Assembly: GCF_963678975.1 (NCBI RefSeq)
Contig: NC_089273.1
Span: 5,782,507-5,846,506 of the forward strand
From: Dysidea avara
Taxonomy: Eukaryota; Porifera; Demospongiae; Dictyoceratida; Dysideidae
DNA length: 64,000 nt
Direction: 5' to 3'
Every line of letters starts with the position of its first letter. The first letter of the stretch is position 1. The notes below the pieces were generated by a model. That model was not told the DNA's origin, did not search any database, and saw only the letters and a program-made list of their open reading frames with translations. The translations under genes were made by a program, and so were the position numbers. Below, in pieces: positions 1 through 12,334 of this stretch.

Positions 1-1529
1 CTTATAGCTCCTCCATCCCTACTCGCTTCATTATTATTAAATGTTACACTTGAGTTACCACCAAATGTGATAGGAGATAAATAATAACAATACACAGCTC
101 CTCCATCCGCACTGGCTTCATTATTATTAAATGTTACACTTGAGTTATCATCAAATGTGATATGAGATAAATAACAATGTAGAGCTCCTCCATCCACACT
201 GGCTTCATTATTATTAAATGTTACACTTGAGTTATCATCAAATGTGATATGAGATGAATGCCTACAATGTAAAGCTCCTCCATATTTGGCTGTATTATTA
301 TTAAATGTTACACTTGAGTTACCATCAAATGTGATATGAGATAAATGCCTACAATGTAAAGCTCCTCCATATTTGGCTGTATTATTATTAAATGTTACAC
401 TTGAGTTACCATCAAATGTGATATGAGATGAATACTCACAATATACAGCTCCTCCATCCCTACTCGCTTCATTATTATTGAATGTTACACTTGAGTTACC
501 ATCAAATGTGATATTGGAATTATCACTGTATATGGTACCACCATACCTCGCATGGTTGTACTTAAATGTCACTATTGAGTTTGCCCAAAAGATCATACTG
601 GAAAGAATTTGATAAATAGCTCCACCATTATTTGTAGCAGAGATATTAATAAATTTTACATCAGACGTATCACAAAATATGACAGTGGAGTTCCTGCTAT
701 AAATTCCTCCACCAGACGCTGCTGTATTATCCTTGAACAACACACTACCTCTAATATGAAGATTAGTATTTGCAATGTAAATTGGTACTCCTGTGTTGTT
801 GACAAACACATTGTCTTGTATGTAAACATGACCAGGACTTCTGCTACCTGAACCATCAATGTAAATTACACTTTGTGTGGCTCTATTGGAAATGAATTGG
901 CTATTTTGGACCTCCAACTTGTGTTGAAATTGGCTATTAGTATTTGATAAATAATGTATAGCTGCTCCATGTCCATTATATATATATTTACTTCTGTGTG
1001 TGAAATTGCAATTGTTAATGCACACATTTCCAGACACTTGTGAAAGTAAAACACTTCTTCCTTTGGAGTTATGGAATGAGCATCTTTCAAAATAAACATT
1101 GGATGAGTTGTAGAATTCAATTCCTGGATAATCTTTAGAGCCACATCCCTCCCACTGGATACCTTCAATGGTTATATTCTTGCAGGAGATGAACTTTACT
1201 GCACCAACATCATTACACTTTACAACAGGATTTCTGTGTCCTATTATCATGATATTTTCAAGACCTTCTAATGTCACAATAGAAGACAACTCAACATCAT
1301 TTGTAATGTTAACAATGGTGTCATTACTGGAGATGTTATTTAGAATGTCAGCAATTGAATGAAAGGTAAAGTTTCCAGATACACAACAGGGAAGTTTATC
1401 CTGACCTCTCTCGTTTCCACCACCAGCAAAGTCTTCATCATCACTGTTCATCACTGTACTGTCTCCTTCAATTTGGCTGAACAAACACACTAGCAAAACA
1501 GCAGCTATGGAAATTTTTAAGAGTTCCAT
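1..1529 (-). CDS. Secreted beta-helix (PMP-like repeat) protein, 5' part
   Basis: One reading frame stays open from an ATG at 1527-1529 to the left edge (about 509 codons, no stop), so this is the N-terminal part of a longer protein. Residues 1-22 (MELLKISIAAVLLVCLFSQI then EG) are a clear signal peptide. The middle has many Asn/Ser/Thr N-glycosylation sequons and parallel beta-helix character (NVYFERCSF, VYIQDNVFVNN). From about position 560 down to 1 there are tandem 29-30-residue repeats: GGA(V/L)xC, then SHITFD(G/D)NSSVTF, then NNNEAS or NNNTAK. Spacing of the GGA boxes at 448, 361, 274, 184, 97 and 7 is 87 or 90 bp, always in frame. The GGA(I/L/V) plus FxxN pattern is that of polymorphic-membrane-protein repeats known from chlamydiae and also seen in some marine invertebrates. 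It is probably an extracellular or surface protein; function unknown. Near-identical repeats imply recent amplification. Confidence 0.78.
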   Translation of the reverse strand, partial: MELLKISIAAVLLVCLFSQIEGDSTVMNSDDEDFAGGGNERGQDKLPCCVSGNFTFHSIADILNNISSNDTIVNITNDVELSSIVTLEGLENIMIIGHRNPVVKCNDVGAVKFISCKNITIEGIQWEGCGSKDYPGIEFYNSSNVYFERCSFHNSKGRSVLLSQVSGNVCINNCNFTHRSKYIYNGHGAAIHYLSNTNSQFQHKLEVQNSQFISNRATQSVIYIDGSGSRSPGHVYIQDNVFVNNTGVPIYIANTNLHIRGSVLFKDNTAASGGGIYSRNSTVIFCDTSDVKFINISATNNGGAIYQILSSMIFWANSIVTFKYNHARYGGTIYSDNSNITFDGNSSVTFNNNEASRDGGAVYCEYSSHITFDGNSSVTFNNNTAKYGGALHCRHLSHITFDGNSSVTFNNNTAKYGGALHCRHSSHITFDDNSSVTFNNNEASVDGGALHCYLSHITFDDNSSVTFNNNEASADGGAVYCYYLSPITFGGNSSVTFNNNEASRDGGAI

Positions 1530-1809
1530 GCTTGTATTGACAGGTAACGAAAATTCTAACTTTCCATTTCAGTTACTGATATTTATAGCTTCAAAGAGGA
1601 TATGATGTCACACTGATGATGTCATGATAAATGTACACATTCAGTCAATGATAGTTATAAACATGTTTGTGGAAAACATGAACTGTATACATTACTACTT
1701 CAGATTCTAGACCTGATAGCTAATTAAACCTATACACCAATTTGATTTTACTAAGCAGTGAATTTTTAAACAACCATGTTAATAGGGATCCACTGATTAT
1801 AATGCCACA
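1530..1809. other. 5' flank of the beta-helix gene
   Basis: No ORF or repeat was recognised. The stretch is AT-rich and probably holds the minus-strand promoter; I could not assign a specific TATA or initiator element with confidence. Confidence 0.3.
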
Positions 1810-1817
1810 ATAATGAG

Positions 1818-2178
1818 CAGGGCCGCCCAGAGAAATTAAGGGGCCCAGGGAAAAGAGTTAAAGTGGGGCCCTTCACCCTAGTTGTAAGGTGAAGACCAAA
1901 AAAAAAAAAAAAAAAAGGTCACAACCTGCTGGCAATGACAATAACTATCCATCACCAACCATATTTCCTTATCTATAAGCTTGCTACACTGCTCCTCTGA
2001 AGAATACTGTGACTGCTCTATTAGAGTATTTAGATCTGACTGCTCTATTAGCGTATATCGATCTTCTTACAGGTATTCAAGGGGCCCTTCGTGGGGCCTC
2101 CTGGGGCCCCTTTCAGGCTGGGGTCCGGGGCAAGATGCCCCAGCCCCCCCCCCCCCCCCCCCCCTGTGGGCGGCCCTG
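1818..2178. mobile_element. hAT-type MITE, 361 bp, 8-bp TSD
   Basis: Terminal inverted repeats CAGGGCCGCCCAGAG at the left and CTGTGGGCGGCCCTG at the right enclose 361 bp. The flanks carry a perfect 8-bp target duplication ATAATGAG at 1810-1817 and 2179-2186. An 8-bp TSD with CAG-starting ends is the hAT hallmark. The interior holds an oligo-A tract flanked by GACC and GGTC, two copies of the CTCTATTAGAG-type motif (about 2010-2065) and a C homopolymer near the right end. There is no coding capacity. Confidence 0.92.
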
Positions 2179-2204
2179 ATAATGAGCATAATAGATACCT
2201 GAAA

Positions 2205-2701
2205 CAGCGTTGAAACCGGGTCGGGTCAACCGAGTCACATTTTCTCCGGGTCATCCGGGTCTGACCCGGTTTACAAATTATCGGGGTCTGACCCGGATTG
2301 GATCACGTGAGAAACGAAATTGTTCGTTTGACGACGTGGAAACATATAAACGCTATCGCGTAGCTCTTTCGTGAGCCACGCCCACTTATCGCGTTACAAA
2401 CATACGCGATGCCACGCCCATTTATTAGTAAGTGCAGTATGTAGCACGAAACTGAGGGTATCTATTGTTAGTAGGTGATGACCTTTTTTTTTTTTTTTTT
2501 TTTTTTGGTTTTCAACCTACAGCTAGGCTGAAGTTGCGGCTGGATCCACCCCTGTTTACTCAACACGAATCGAACACTCAAAAAGGTAGTCTTGCTCGCT
2601 CGAGGCTAGCCGAAACATAGCTCTTATCGCACGCCTCGGCTTTAATTCGTCAGGATCAGTAGGTCATCCGGGTCAGCAGTAGTGACCCGGTTTCAACGTT
2701 G
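2205..2701. mobile_element. hAT-type MITE with GTTGAAACCGGGTC ends, 8-bp TSD
   Basis: The inverted ends CAGCGTTGAAACCGGGTC and (reverse complement) CAACGTTGAAACCGGGTC enclose 497 bp, flanked by a perfect 8-bp duplication ACCTGAAA at 2197-2204 and 2702-2709. Subterminal direct and inverted copies of GGGTCTGACCCGG follow the left end. The element is non-coding; its start lies only 26 bp from the end of the preceding MITE. Confidence 0.92.
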
Positions 2702-2709
2702 ACCTGAAA

Positions 2710-4440
2710 GTATTAAATATAATACTAACATAATAGGCAGAAAACTTGTGTAGTACCATAAATTCTTGCCTATCAAAATACATATCACACAAAAGATCGA
2801 TATACTATAATAGAACAGTCAGTAATTGTAATAAAATTATCAGGTAGCTGACTTTCTATTACAGTACATTGATCTTTTCTGTGACATGCATTTTGACAAG
2901 CAAGGATTTACAGTCTGTCACTGTGAAAAAGGTGGAATATAATATGGTTATTTCCAGTGGCTTATTAAATACAAATAAGCCTTAATATAAATCCCGTATT
3001 ATACCCATCTTATACTTTAGTATAATACATACTATACTATTGCATGTATGGTTTCAGTATGTTTAACACATTAACTAAAGCCTTACGTGAGATTGTTAGT
3101 ATACTACAGGTTATACCAAGCTTTTTTGTATTCAATAAGCCACTAGAATACCATCTTATATCCCTCGTTTTTCACAGTGTGTGCTTCAACCACTTACTGT
3201 TTCCTTATAAAGTGCAAAATTTTTAGAAAAAATTGGGAACTGGGGTATAAATATTGAGCATAATAGGTAAATATTGAGTATTAATTTAAGCATATTAAGT
3301 AAATTTTTGAGCAGTGCAGCATCATAATAGGTAAAATAATAAACATAATCGGCGGGTCCCTTAGTCTATTTATCATAATAATCTGTTCCTTATTGACGCT
3401 TTCATTTACAGTGGGGTAGTACTGTAGTCACAGTGTTTATTCTAGTATTTCTCCTTTTGGGGGGGATCAAGAATTTATGTATGTGTGTGTGTGGGGGGGG
3501 GGGGGGGGGGGGGGATGATCAGGTGAAAGTCTAGCTGTTATATAGTTGTCCAATGTAAAGCAGTTGGAATAGTTCCCAAACATTTGTGGGTTAGTCATAT
3601 AAGGCTGCGTCATGAGTGCTGATTTTTGTGGTTGGGTGAAGCCAGATCATATGTTTCATAGTTGGCAGAGACATGAATGTATAGTAATGAGCCATCATCT
3701 GCACTGTACATATGATAGCACAAAACACTAGCAAATTAAAGATTGCATAGATGGATGTCTTCCTAGAAATAATTTAAAACTTAGGGTGTTTAAAACTAAA
3801 TATTAGGGCATTTTCATGGTTATAGCAAAACAGGAAGTTTTTTTCAAATCTGGCTTTCTGATTTTAAATCTGGGGGGCATTTGTGTTAGCTGTGCATGCC
3901 AATTGAAGGTAGAATTTACAAAATAATGCTTTCTGAGATGAAAGCTAAGGAACAATTTTGAGAGTTAAGCATGCTATTTTTTTCTAAACTGGGTAAACTT
4001 GGACTCTCAGATATTTAATAGCCATCACTATATGCATGAATTTTTGCTAGTTGTATACAGACTACCCCTAGGAGATTTTTAAAATTAATCTGATACTGAA
4101 TCTGAGAGTATTTTAATGTTGTAATTGCAATTTTTAAGTAGGGAAAATTTTACATATAAACGACTAAGATTAAATCTGAGAGCATTTTTGATAAGTTTTT
4201 AGTTTGTCATTTTAAAAACAAGCTTAACCTGAGTATAGTGTAGTGGTCACTCGCAATTTTAAGGGGTGCATCTGAGATTTTAGTGGGGAAAATTTCCCCC
4301 CCTAATAACCCTAGACTGTAAATATGAAAGCAGCATAGCCATGTAATGTATGGTTGTAAGTGCTAATACTTGTGGTCTTCTACTGTCTATGACAAATCTT
4401 TACTGAAGAGTAATGAAGTACTACACTCGTACATAAAGGT

Positions 4441-4442
<2 letters not shown>
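2710..4442. other. Gene-poor stretch with poly-G tract
   Basis: No convincing exon was seen. The only marked structure is a G homopolymer of about 22 bases at 3493-3514, preceded by a short (TG)n run. The rest is AT-rich unique-looking sequence. Confidence 0.4.
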
Positions 4443-4538
<96 letters not shown>

Positions 4539-4540
4539 AC
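4443..4540. repeat. (CA)n microsatellite
   Basis: About 45 uninterrupted CA units followed by one TA interruption. Poly-His/Thr or Cys/Val reading frames through it are artefacts of the repeat. Confidence 0.98.
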
Positions 4541-5116
4541 AAGACATATAAACTTATCAAGGTGATATCAACAGTGGCTACTATTAACAAAGGAGTAATA
4601 GGATAATAGGAGTTGCAAATGGATGAATTGAAGACCAGTTTTATTACAGTTATTTGCTCTCAACTACACCAATTTTGTACTATAGAGTTACATAAGGGTA
4701 ACATACATATGATAGAATAGTGAAGTGTGTATTATAGTGAACATGTTGTAAACATACAGTAATTTTATATCCAATATTATAGCTAGAAGGGAAGCAATTT
4801 ATCACTAAAACATATAATACTCAAAAGGTGTGATGTGTTTATAGCTGTGGACTGTAACTTAAACTTTTATATACACGTCTGCTATAATTTTTTATACACA
4901 TGAAACCAGGCTTCCACACACATCCAAAATTATGATTTTAAAGGATCATAATTCAGTGTAAGAGTAAGCTATCACTTTCACATTTTGACTTATTATTGCA
5001 TAAAGCAATGAATGTTTAGGTCAATAGTGTACTGACTTGTCAAATTACAAGTGGTTAAAGTCGAAGAATTGGGTGTATGAGGAAGCCTGGTTTTGTCAAA
5101 TCCAGCCACATATTTT
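4541..5116. other. Non-coding left flank of the tandem array
   Basis: AT-rich, with no recognisable exon, terminal repeat or RNA gene. Similarity to the array begins at about 5117. Confidence 0.4.
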
Positions 5117-7740
5117 AACTAATTAATTTCCTGCCTGCCTGATAGCTTCAGACAAGTGTACTAACTAAGTTGATAATTTCACTGTTAGACATCATCACAG
5201 CTAAACAGGTGCCATTTGACAGCTCACCATATTGGTATATATGTAAAATGAATGCATCATATCATGTGCTTATCATTTTTTAAACTGCATTCAGAGACGT
5301 GTGTGCTGCCAAACCAATTAACCACTATAATTCATGTTGGTCTACAGTTTATACAATTACAGTATATTCAATGTGTTAATTAGTTAAGAAACAATGTAAA
5401 TTATCACTACTCTCAACCAGTTACATGATACTGTTAGCATCACAACTTTTGCAACTTCTGTTTGGCTTTTCATGGAATTCAGAAAAGAATATAAACAATT
5501 CCTTTTTAGCTCACAACATTATTACAATAGTACAACTCCTGTTTTGCTTTTCATGGAAATTCACAAGGATGTGACCATTTCTTTACAATATTTGTGTTGA
5601 CTACATCATTGCCCACACCTCAGACACCTGACCCATCTCAAAGTCTCACTGTGATCTACCAGTTACATATCATCACAGCCACAAGAATTTTCATTATACA
5701 GTACAGTAATAGTGTACATTAGAGATCATACAGAGGTTTGTCTTCAAGATGGCATAATACTTCAAATAAGTTGCTATGAAACTTTCTTTACTAAGCATTT
5801 CTACTGACTATAATTATAATGATACTAATTTCTTGCCTGCCTGATACCTTCAGACAAGTGGAATGGCTAAGTTGATAGTTTCACTGTTATAAATCACTTT
5901 GGCCCAACATGTGCTTTTTGGCAGCTTACCACACTATGTACATGCATCCATCATGTAATTACCGTTATTTCCATATCTGTTTGTTGTTGAGTGTAGAAAC
6001 CCTTCTTGTTTTGTTCAATGATTGTAATGCTACTAACGGGTTTAACATAGCTGAAAATGAAGTGAAAGGGAAAATGGCCACTTCTCTTGTTCAGAATCTG
6101 TTATAAATGCTGATAAAATATATTAATGTTCATAACTGCATTTAGAGACTTGTGTGTGTTGCCACTGGTAAGAGCCACATAGTCAGTAAAACTAAATAAC
6201 CACTAATTTTATGGTGGTCTACAGTTACAGCCAATATGGTAGTTAAGAAGCACTAAATGATCACTACCTCAATCAGTTACATAGTATCACAACTTGTGAA
6301 ACTTCTGTTTGGATTTTCGTGGTACCTCAAAGGATATGACAATTTCTTTTTAGGACACAATACTTGTATACACCACTATTATACCAGACCTCTTAACTCC
6401 ATACCAGACCTCTTCACTTCATGTAGTCTGTTCAATTTTCAAACTATCTTAATGTTTCAGTGTGATGTATCAGTTAGTGGTTAATATAGAATTTTTAAAA
6501 GGGAGTTCTGAAAGTTAGTATAGCTGAAAAATAATGCATCTTCAGGACATTTCTCCTGAACATTTTGAGATTTTAGAAGCTATGAGATTGAACTTTAGAT
6601 TACTTTTAGTTAACACTCACCATAAATCTAATGCTTTAGACTGTAGTAAATATTATAGCTAACTATATAATTGTAAATAAGCTGCAGCATTGATTGTTTT
6701 ATTAGAGTAGTTATGTGACTGCTCTATTAGAGTATCTCAATCATTTTTAACTGATGTAGTGGGAGGTGATAAGTGAAGTGTTGCTGGTGGCTTAATAGCT
6801 ATAAAAATAATGGTGTTAGTTAAGTTTAATTTCATGCATGCTACTGGAATATAGTGGATATAGTTGTTTACAATGACAAGTTGTCAATACAGCAATAATG
6901 AAGCTAGTTAGAGCTAATAAAATTTAAAAGGGGGTTTCTGTTAAAACCCATCTAGATCTGACACTATAAAATCAAACATTTATTTTTACACATATGATGA
7001 AAAGTGCTTTCATTTTATTGTGCCATTCCACAACTGTTTGCTGGTCTAACAAGACTAGTACAGATTATGATAGGAATTTAAGAGCCTGTAAATTATTTGC
7101 TATATAGTTGCTGTACAATTGTAAATCAACTATCATAATGTTTCTATAATATTGTTTAGTGGTAGAACTCCAAGGTCTTTCAATGAAACTTTGGAAGATC
7201 TATATGATTATAATAACAGAAAAGCAATAAAGGAATGTGTGAACACGGTAGGTTTTAACTTGGCCAATCACACACTCTTGTTTATAAGTGTGTGTGTGTG
7301 TGTGTGTGGGTGTGTGCGTGCGCACGCGCGCGTATGTGTGTGTGTGTGAGTGTGGGTATACAATGATACCAATGGTAAATGATAATATGACATCACTAGT
7401 ATCTAGTTAGTGCCAGACAAAACACTAACCAGCTGTCAAAATTAACAGTTTCAATATCAACCAAACAGTCCTGGTCAGTCACTGTGGTGTACTAACATTA
7501 TCATCTTTAATGGCCCTGGGTACAAACCTGATCTAGTAATGATTTGTGTGCCTTTTATACTGCTAAACACTACAAATATATGATAATGTAAATGAACTCT
7601 ATTATTGAAGCAGAATCTTTAGAATTTTCTTACCTTAGATTTAACTTTTACTTTCTGAGAGTTTACCCTTCCTGGATGTAACCAGCTGTATTATGCTGTC
7701 TTTCCAGTAAAAAAAACCTACTTCATGAAAACTATATACT
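5117..7740. repeat. Tandem array unit 1
   Basis: Full-length unit of about 2.6 kb. In order: segment A (TTTCCTGCCTG start; GTTAAGAAACAATG; CAACTTCTGTTTGGC), a diverged related segment B from about 5827 (TTCTTGCCTGCCTG), two copies of a 20-bp ACCAGACCTCTTAACTCC-type repeat at about 6388, a degenerate CAGTGGCGGAT-family MITE at about 6472-6963, an 88-bp candidate exon at 7160-7247 and a (TG)n tract at about 7288-7347. A and B share both their start and the GTTAAGAA..CACTAAATGATCACTAC part, so the unit itself arose by internal duplication. Confidence 0.85.
7160..7247 (+). other. Candidate exon in array unit 1
   Basis: 88 bp bounded by a TTTAG acceptor and a GTAGGT donor, open in one frame (1 nt plus 29 codons). 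The peptide starts GRTPRSFNETLEDLYDYNN. The motif EDLYDYN resembles the EDIYxFN helix of Dbl-homology domains, but this is a short match and unproven. Nearly identical copies lie in units 3 and 5 with the same boundaries. It could be a real duplicated exon or a chance ORF next to the TG tract. Confidence 0.4.
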
Positions 7741-9933
7741 GTAACTAATTTCCTGCCTGTCTGATACCTTCAGACAAAGTGCACTAACTAAGTTGATAAT
7801 TTCACTGTTAGACATCATCATGGCTAAACAGGTGCCATTTGAGAGCTTACCATATTGGTATGTAAAATGAATGCATCATGTGCTTATCGTTAAAACTGCA
7901 TTCAGAGACTTGTGTGCTGCGACTGGTATAAAAGAGCCACTAAGTCAGTGAAACCAATTAACCACTATAATTCATGTTGGTCTACAGTTTATACAATTGT
8001 ATTCAATATGTTAGTTAAGAAACACTGTAAATTATCACTACCCTCAACCAGTTACATTATACTGTTAGCATCACAACTTTTGCAACTTCTGTTTAGCTTT
8101 TCATGGAATACAGAAAAGTATATAAACAATTCCTTTTTAGCTCACAACATTATTACAACAGTACAACTCCTGTTTTGCTTTTCATGGAAATTCACAAGGA
8201 TGCGATAATTTCTTTTAGAATATTTGTGTAGGCTACTTCATTGCCCACACCTCAGACACCTGACACATCTCAATGTTTCACTGTGATCTACCAGTTACTT
8301 ACTTAACATCACAGCCACAAGAATTTTCATCATACAGTGCAGTAGTAGTAGTGTACATTAGGGATCATTATAGAGGTTTGTCTTCAAGATGGCATAATAC
8401 TTCAAATAAGTTGATATGGAACTTTCTTTACTAAACATTGTTTATTACTGACTATAATTATAATGATACTAATTTATTGCCTGCCTGATACCTTCAGACA
8501 AGTGGAATGGCTAAGTTGATAATTTCACTATTATACATCACTTTGGCCCAACATGTACCTTTTGGCAGCTTACCTCACTATGTACATGCATCCATCATGT
8601 ACTTACCATTATTTCCATATCTGTTTATTGCTGAGTGTAGAGACCATTCTCGTTTGGTTCATTAATTGTAATGCTACTAACGGGTTTAACATAGCTGAAA
8701 ATGAAGTGAAAGGGCAAATGGCCACTTCTCTTGTTCTGTTATAAATACTGACAAAATATAATCATAGCTGCATTAAATATTCTAGAGATTTGTATGTGTT
8801 GCCAATGGTAAGAGCCGCAAAGTCAGTAAAACTAATTAACCACCAATTGTGACCAAACTTTGGAAATCACCCATATGGGGGTGCTTGAAATAATTAGAAT
8901 TTTCATATTTAGTGGGCTGCTACTATAAGCAAGGCATTTTATTTTTTTAATTTCTAGAATTTTCCAATAATTTGAGGTATTGAGAATGGCTTACAATCAG
9001 TAACAAGTAGATTTGCACTATAAAGCTTGTTATTTGATCATTAAATATTTTAAGTGTCAAATACACCCACATGTTTGATTTTCCAAATTTGGTCACATTT
9101 TATGGCGATCTACAGTTGCAACAATATGGTAGTTAAGAAGCACTAAATGATCACTACCTCAATCAGTTACATAGTATCACAACTTCTGAAACTTCTGTTT
9201 GAATTTTCTTGGAACCTCAAAGGATATGACGATTTCTTTTTAGGACACAATATTTGTATATTCCACTTTTATACCAGACCTCTTAACTTCATACCAGACC
9301 TCTTCACTCCATACCAGACCTCTTAACTCCATCCCACACCTCTTCACTCCATACCATACCTCTTCACTCCATACCATACATCTTAACTCCATACCAGACC
9401 TCTTAACTCCATGTGGTCTGTTCAATTTTCTAACCATCTCAATGTCTCAGTGTAATGTATCAGTCAGTGGTGGATATAGGATTTTTAAAAGGGAGTTCTG
9501 AAAGTTGGTATAGCTGAAACATAAGGCATCTTAGGACATTTCTCCTGAACATTTTGAGAATTTAGAAGCTCTGAGATTGAGCTTTAGGTTACTTTTAGTT
9601 AACACTCACAATAAATTTAATGCTTTAAACTGTAGTAAATACTATAGCTAACTATATAGTTGTGATTAAGCTGCAGTATTGATTGCTTTATTAGTTATGT
9701 GACTGCTCTATTAGAGTATCTCAATCATTTTTAAAGGTGTAGTGGGAGGTGATAAGTGAAGTGTTGCTGATGGTTTAATAGTTATAAAAATAATGGTGTT
9801 AGTTAAGTGCAATATCATACATCCTACTGGAATATAGTGAATATAGTTGTTTGCTATGACAAATTGTCAATACAGCAATAGTGAAGCTAGTTAGATTGAG
9901 CTAATAAAATTAAAAGTGGGTTTCTGTTGAAAC
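7741..9933. repeat. Tandem array unit 2
   Basis: Segments A and B, a private 250-bp MITE (8848-9097), seven copies of the 20-bp ACCAGACCTCTTAACTCC-type repeat (about 9281-9412) and the CAGTGGCGGAT-family MITE remnant from about 9470. It lacks the exon and TG-tract part. It ends by joining the MITE remnant directly to the middle of segment A of unit 3 (CTGTTGAAACC then AATTAACC), the same junction that ends unit 4. Confidence 0.85.
8848..9097. mobile_element. 250-bp MITE, TGTGACCAAA ends
   Basis: Inverted ends TGTGACCAAACTTTGGAAA and TTTCCAAATTTGGTCACA (seen as the right end). The empty site is visible in unit 1, where CCACTAATTTTATGG runs through without it. The same insertion at the same place in unit 4 shows it predates the duplication that made units 2 and 4. 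Confidence 0.88.
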
Positions 9934-12334
9934 CAATTAACCACTATAATTCATATTGGTCTACAGTTTATACAATTATATTCCATATGTTAGTTAAGAA
10001 ACACTGTAAATTATCACTACCCTCAACCAGTTACATTATACTGTTAGCATCACAACTTTTGCAACTTCTGTTTGATTTTTCATGGAATACAGAAAAGAAT
10101 ATAAACAATTCCTTTTTAGCTCACAACATTATTACAACAGTACAACTCCTGTTTTGCTTTTCATGGAAATTCACAAGGATGTGATAATTTCTTTTAGAAT
10201 ATTTGTGTAGGCTACTTCATTGCCCACACCTCAGACACCTAACCCATCTCAAAGTCTCACTGTGATCTACCAGTTACTTAACATCACAGCCACAAGAGTT
10301 TCATCATACAGTGCAGTAATACTGTACATTAGGGATCATATATATAGAGGTTTGTCTTAAAGATGGAATAATACTTCAAATAAGTTGCTATGGAACTTTC
10401 TTTACTAAACTTTTCTACTGACTATAATTATGATGATACAAATTTCTTGTCTTCCTGATACTTTCAGACAAGTGGAATGGCTAAGTTGATAATTTCACTG
10501 TTATACATCACTTTGGCCCAACATGTGCTTTTTGGCAGCTTACCACACTATGTACATGCATCCATCATGTACTTACACCGTTATTTCCATATCTGTTTAT
10601 TGCTCAGTGTAGAGACCATTCTCATTATTTGTAATGCTACTGTAACAGGTTTAACATAGCTGAAAATGAAGTGAAATGGGAAAATGGCCACTTCTCTTGT
10701 TCTATAAATGCTGATAAAATATATTAATGTTGATTTCTGTCATAACTACATTCAGAGAATTGTGCCACTGGTAAGAGCCACAAAGTCAGTGAAACCAATT
10801 AACCACTAATTTAATATATGTTGGTCTACAGTTACAACAATATGGTAGTTAAGAAGCACTAAATGATCGCTAGCTCAATCAGTTACATAGTATCACAACT
10901 TCTGAAACTTCTGTTTGGATTTTCGTGGAACCTCAAAGGATATGACAATTTCTTTTTAGGACACAATACTTGTATACACTCCACTTTTATACCAGACCTC
11001 TTAACTCCATACCAGACCTCTTAACTCCATTCCAGACCTCTTCACTCCATGTAGTATGTTCAATTTTCTAACCATCTCAATGTATCGGTGTGATGTACCA
11101 GTCAGTGGTGGATATAGGATTTTTAAAAGGGAGTTTCTGAAAGTTGGTATAGCTGAAAAATAAGGCATCTGAGGACATTTCTCCTGAACATTTTGAGATT
11201 TTAGAAGCTCTGAGATTGAGCTTTAGGTTACTTTTAGTTAACACTCATAATAAATCTAATGCTTTAGACTGTAGTAAATACTATAGCTAACTATATAGTT
11301 GTGATTAAGCTGCAGCATTGATTGCTTTATTAGAGTAGTTATGTGACTGCTCTATTAGAGTATCTCAATCATTTTTAACAGATGTAGTGGGAGGTGATAT
11401 GTGAAGTGTTGCTGATGGTTTAATAGCTATAAAAATAATGGTGTTAGTTAAGTGTAACTTCATGCATGCTACTGGAATAAGGTGGATATAGTTGTTTGCT
11501 ATGACAAATTGTCAATTCAGCAATAATAAAGCTAGTTAGATTGAGGTAATAAAATTTAAAAGGGGGTTTCTGTTGAAACCCGATGAAAAGTGCTTTCATT
11601 TTATTGTGCCATTCCACAACTGTTTATTGATCTAACAAGACTAGTACAGATTATGATAGGAATTTAAGAGCCTGTAAATTATTTGCTATATAGTTGCTGT
11701 ACAATTGTAAATCAACTATCATAATGTTTCTATAATATTGTTTAGTAGTAGAACTCCAAGGTCTTTCAATGAAACTTTGGAAGATCTATATGATTATAAT
11801 AACAGAAAAGCAATAAAGGAATGTGTGAACACGGTGGGTTTTCACTTGGCCAATCACACACTCTTGTTTATAAGTGTGTGTGTGTGTGTTGGTGTGGGTG
11901 TGTGCTTGTGCACGCGCGTGTATGTGTGTGTGTGTGTGTGTGTGAGTGTGGGTATATAATGATACCAATGGTAAATGATAATATGACATCACTAGTATCT
12001 AGTTAGTGCCAGACAAAACACTAACAAGCTGTCAAAATTAACAGTTTCAATATCAACCAAACAGTCCTGGTCAGTCACTGTGGTGTACTAACATTATCAT
12101 CTTAATGGCCCTGGGTACAAACCTGATCTAGTAATGATTTGTGTGCCTCTTATACTGCTAAACACTACAAATATATGATAATGTAAATGAACTCTATTAT
12201 TGAAGCAGAATCTTTAAAATATTCATACCTTAGATTTAACTTTTACTTTCTGAGAGTTTACCCTTCCTGGATGTAACCAGCTGTATTATGTTGTCTTTCC
12301 AGTAAAAAAACCTACTTCATGAAAACCATATACT
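9934..12334. repeat. Tandem array unit 3
   Basis: It starts inside segment A (AATTAACCACTATAATTC), continues with B, three 20-bp minisatellite copies (about 10990-11050), a MITE remnant, the 88-bp candidate exon and a (TG)n tract at about 11873-11948. It shares private variants with unit 5, for example CATATATATAGAGG after GGGAT. Confidence 0.85.
11746..11833 (+). other. Candidate exon in array unit 3
   Basis: Copy of the 88-bp candidate exon: TTTAG acceptor, GTGGGT donor, same frame open. One substitution changes the second codon (Gly to Ser). The preserved frame and splice sites fit either recent duplication or weak selection. Confidence 0.38.
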
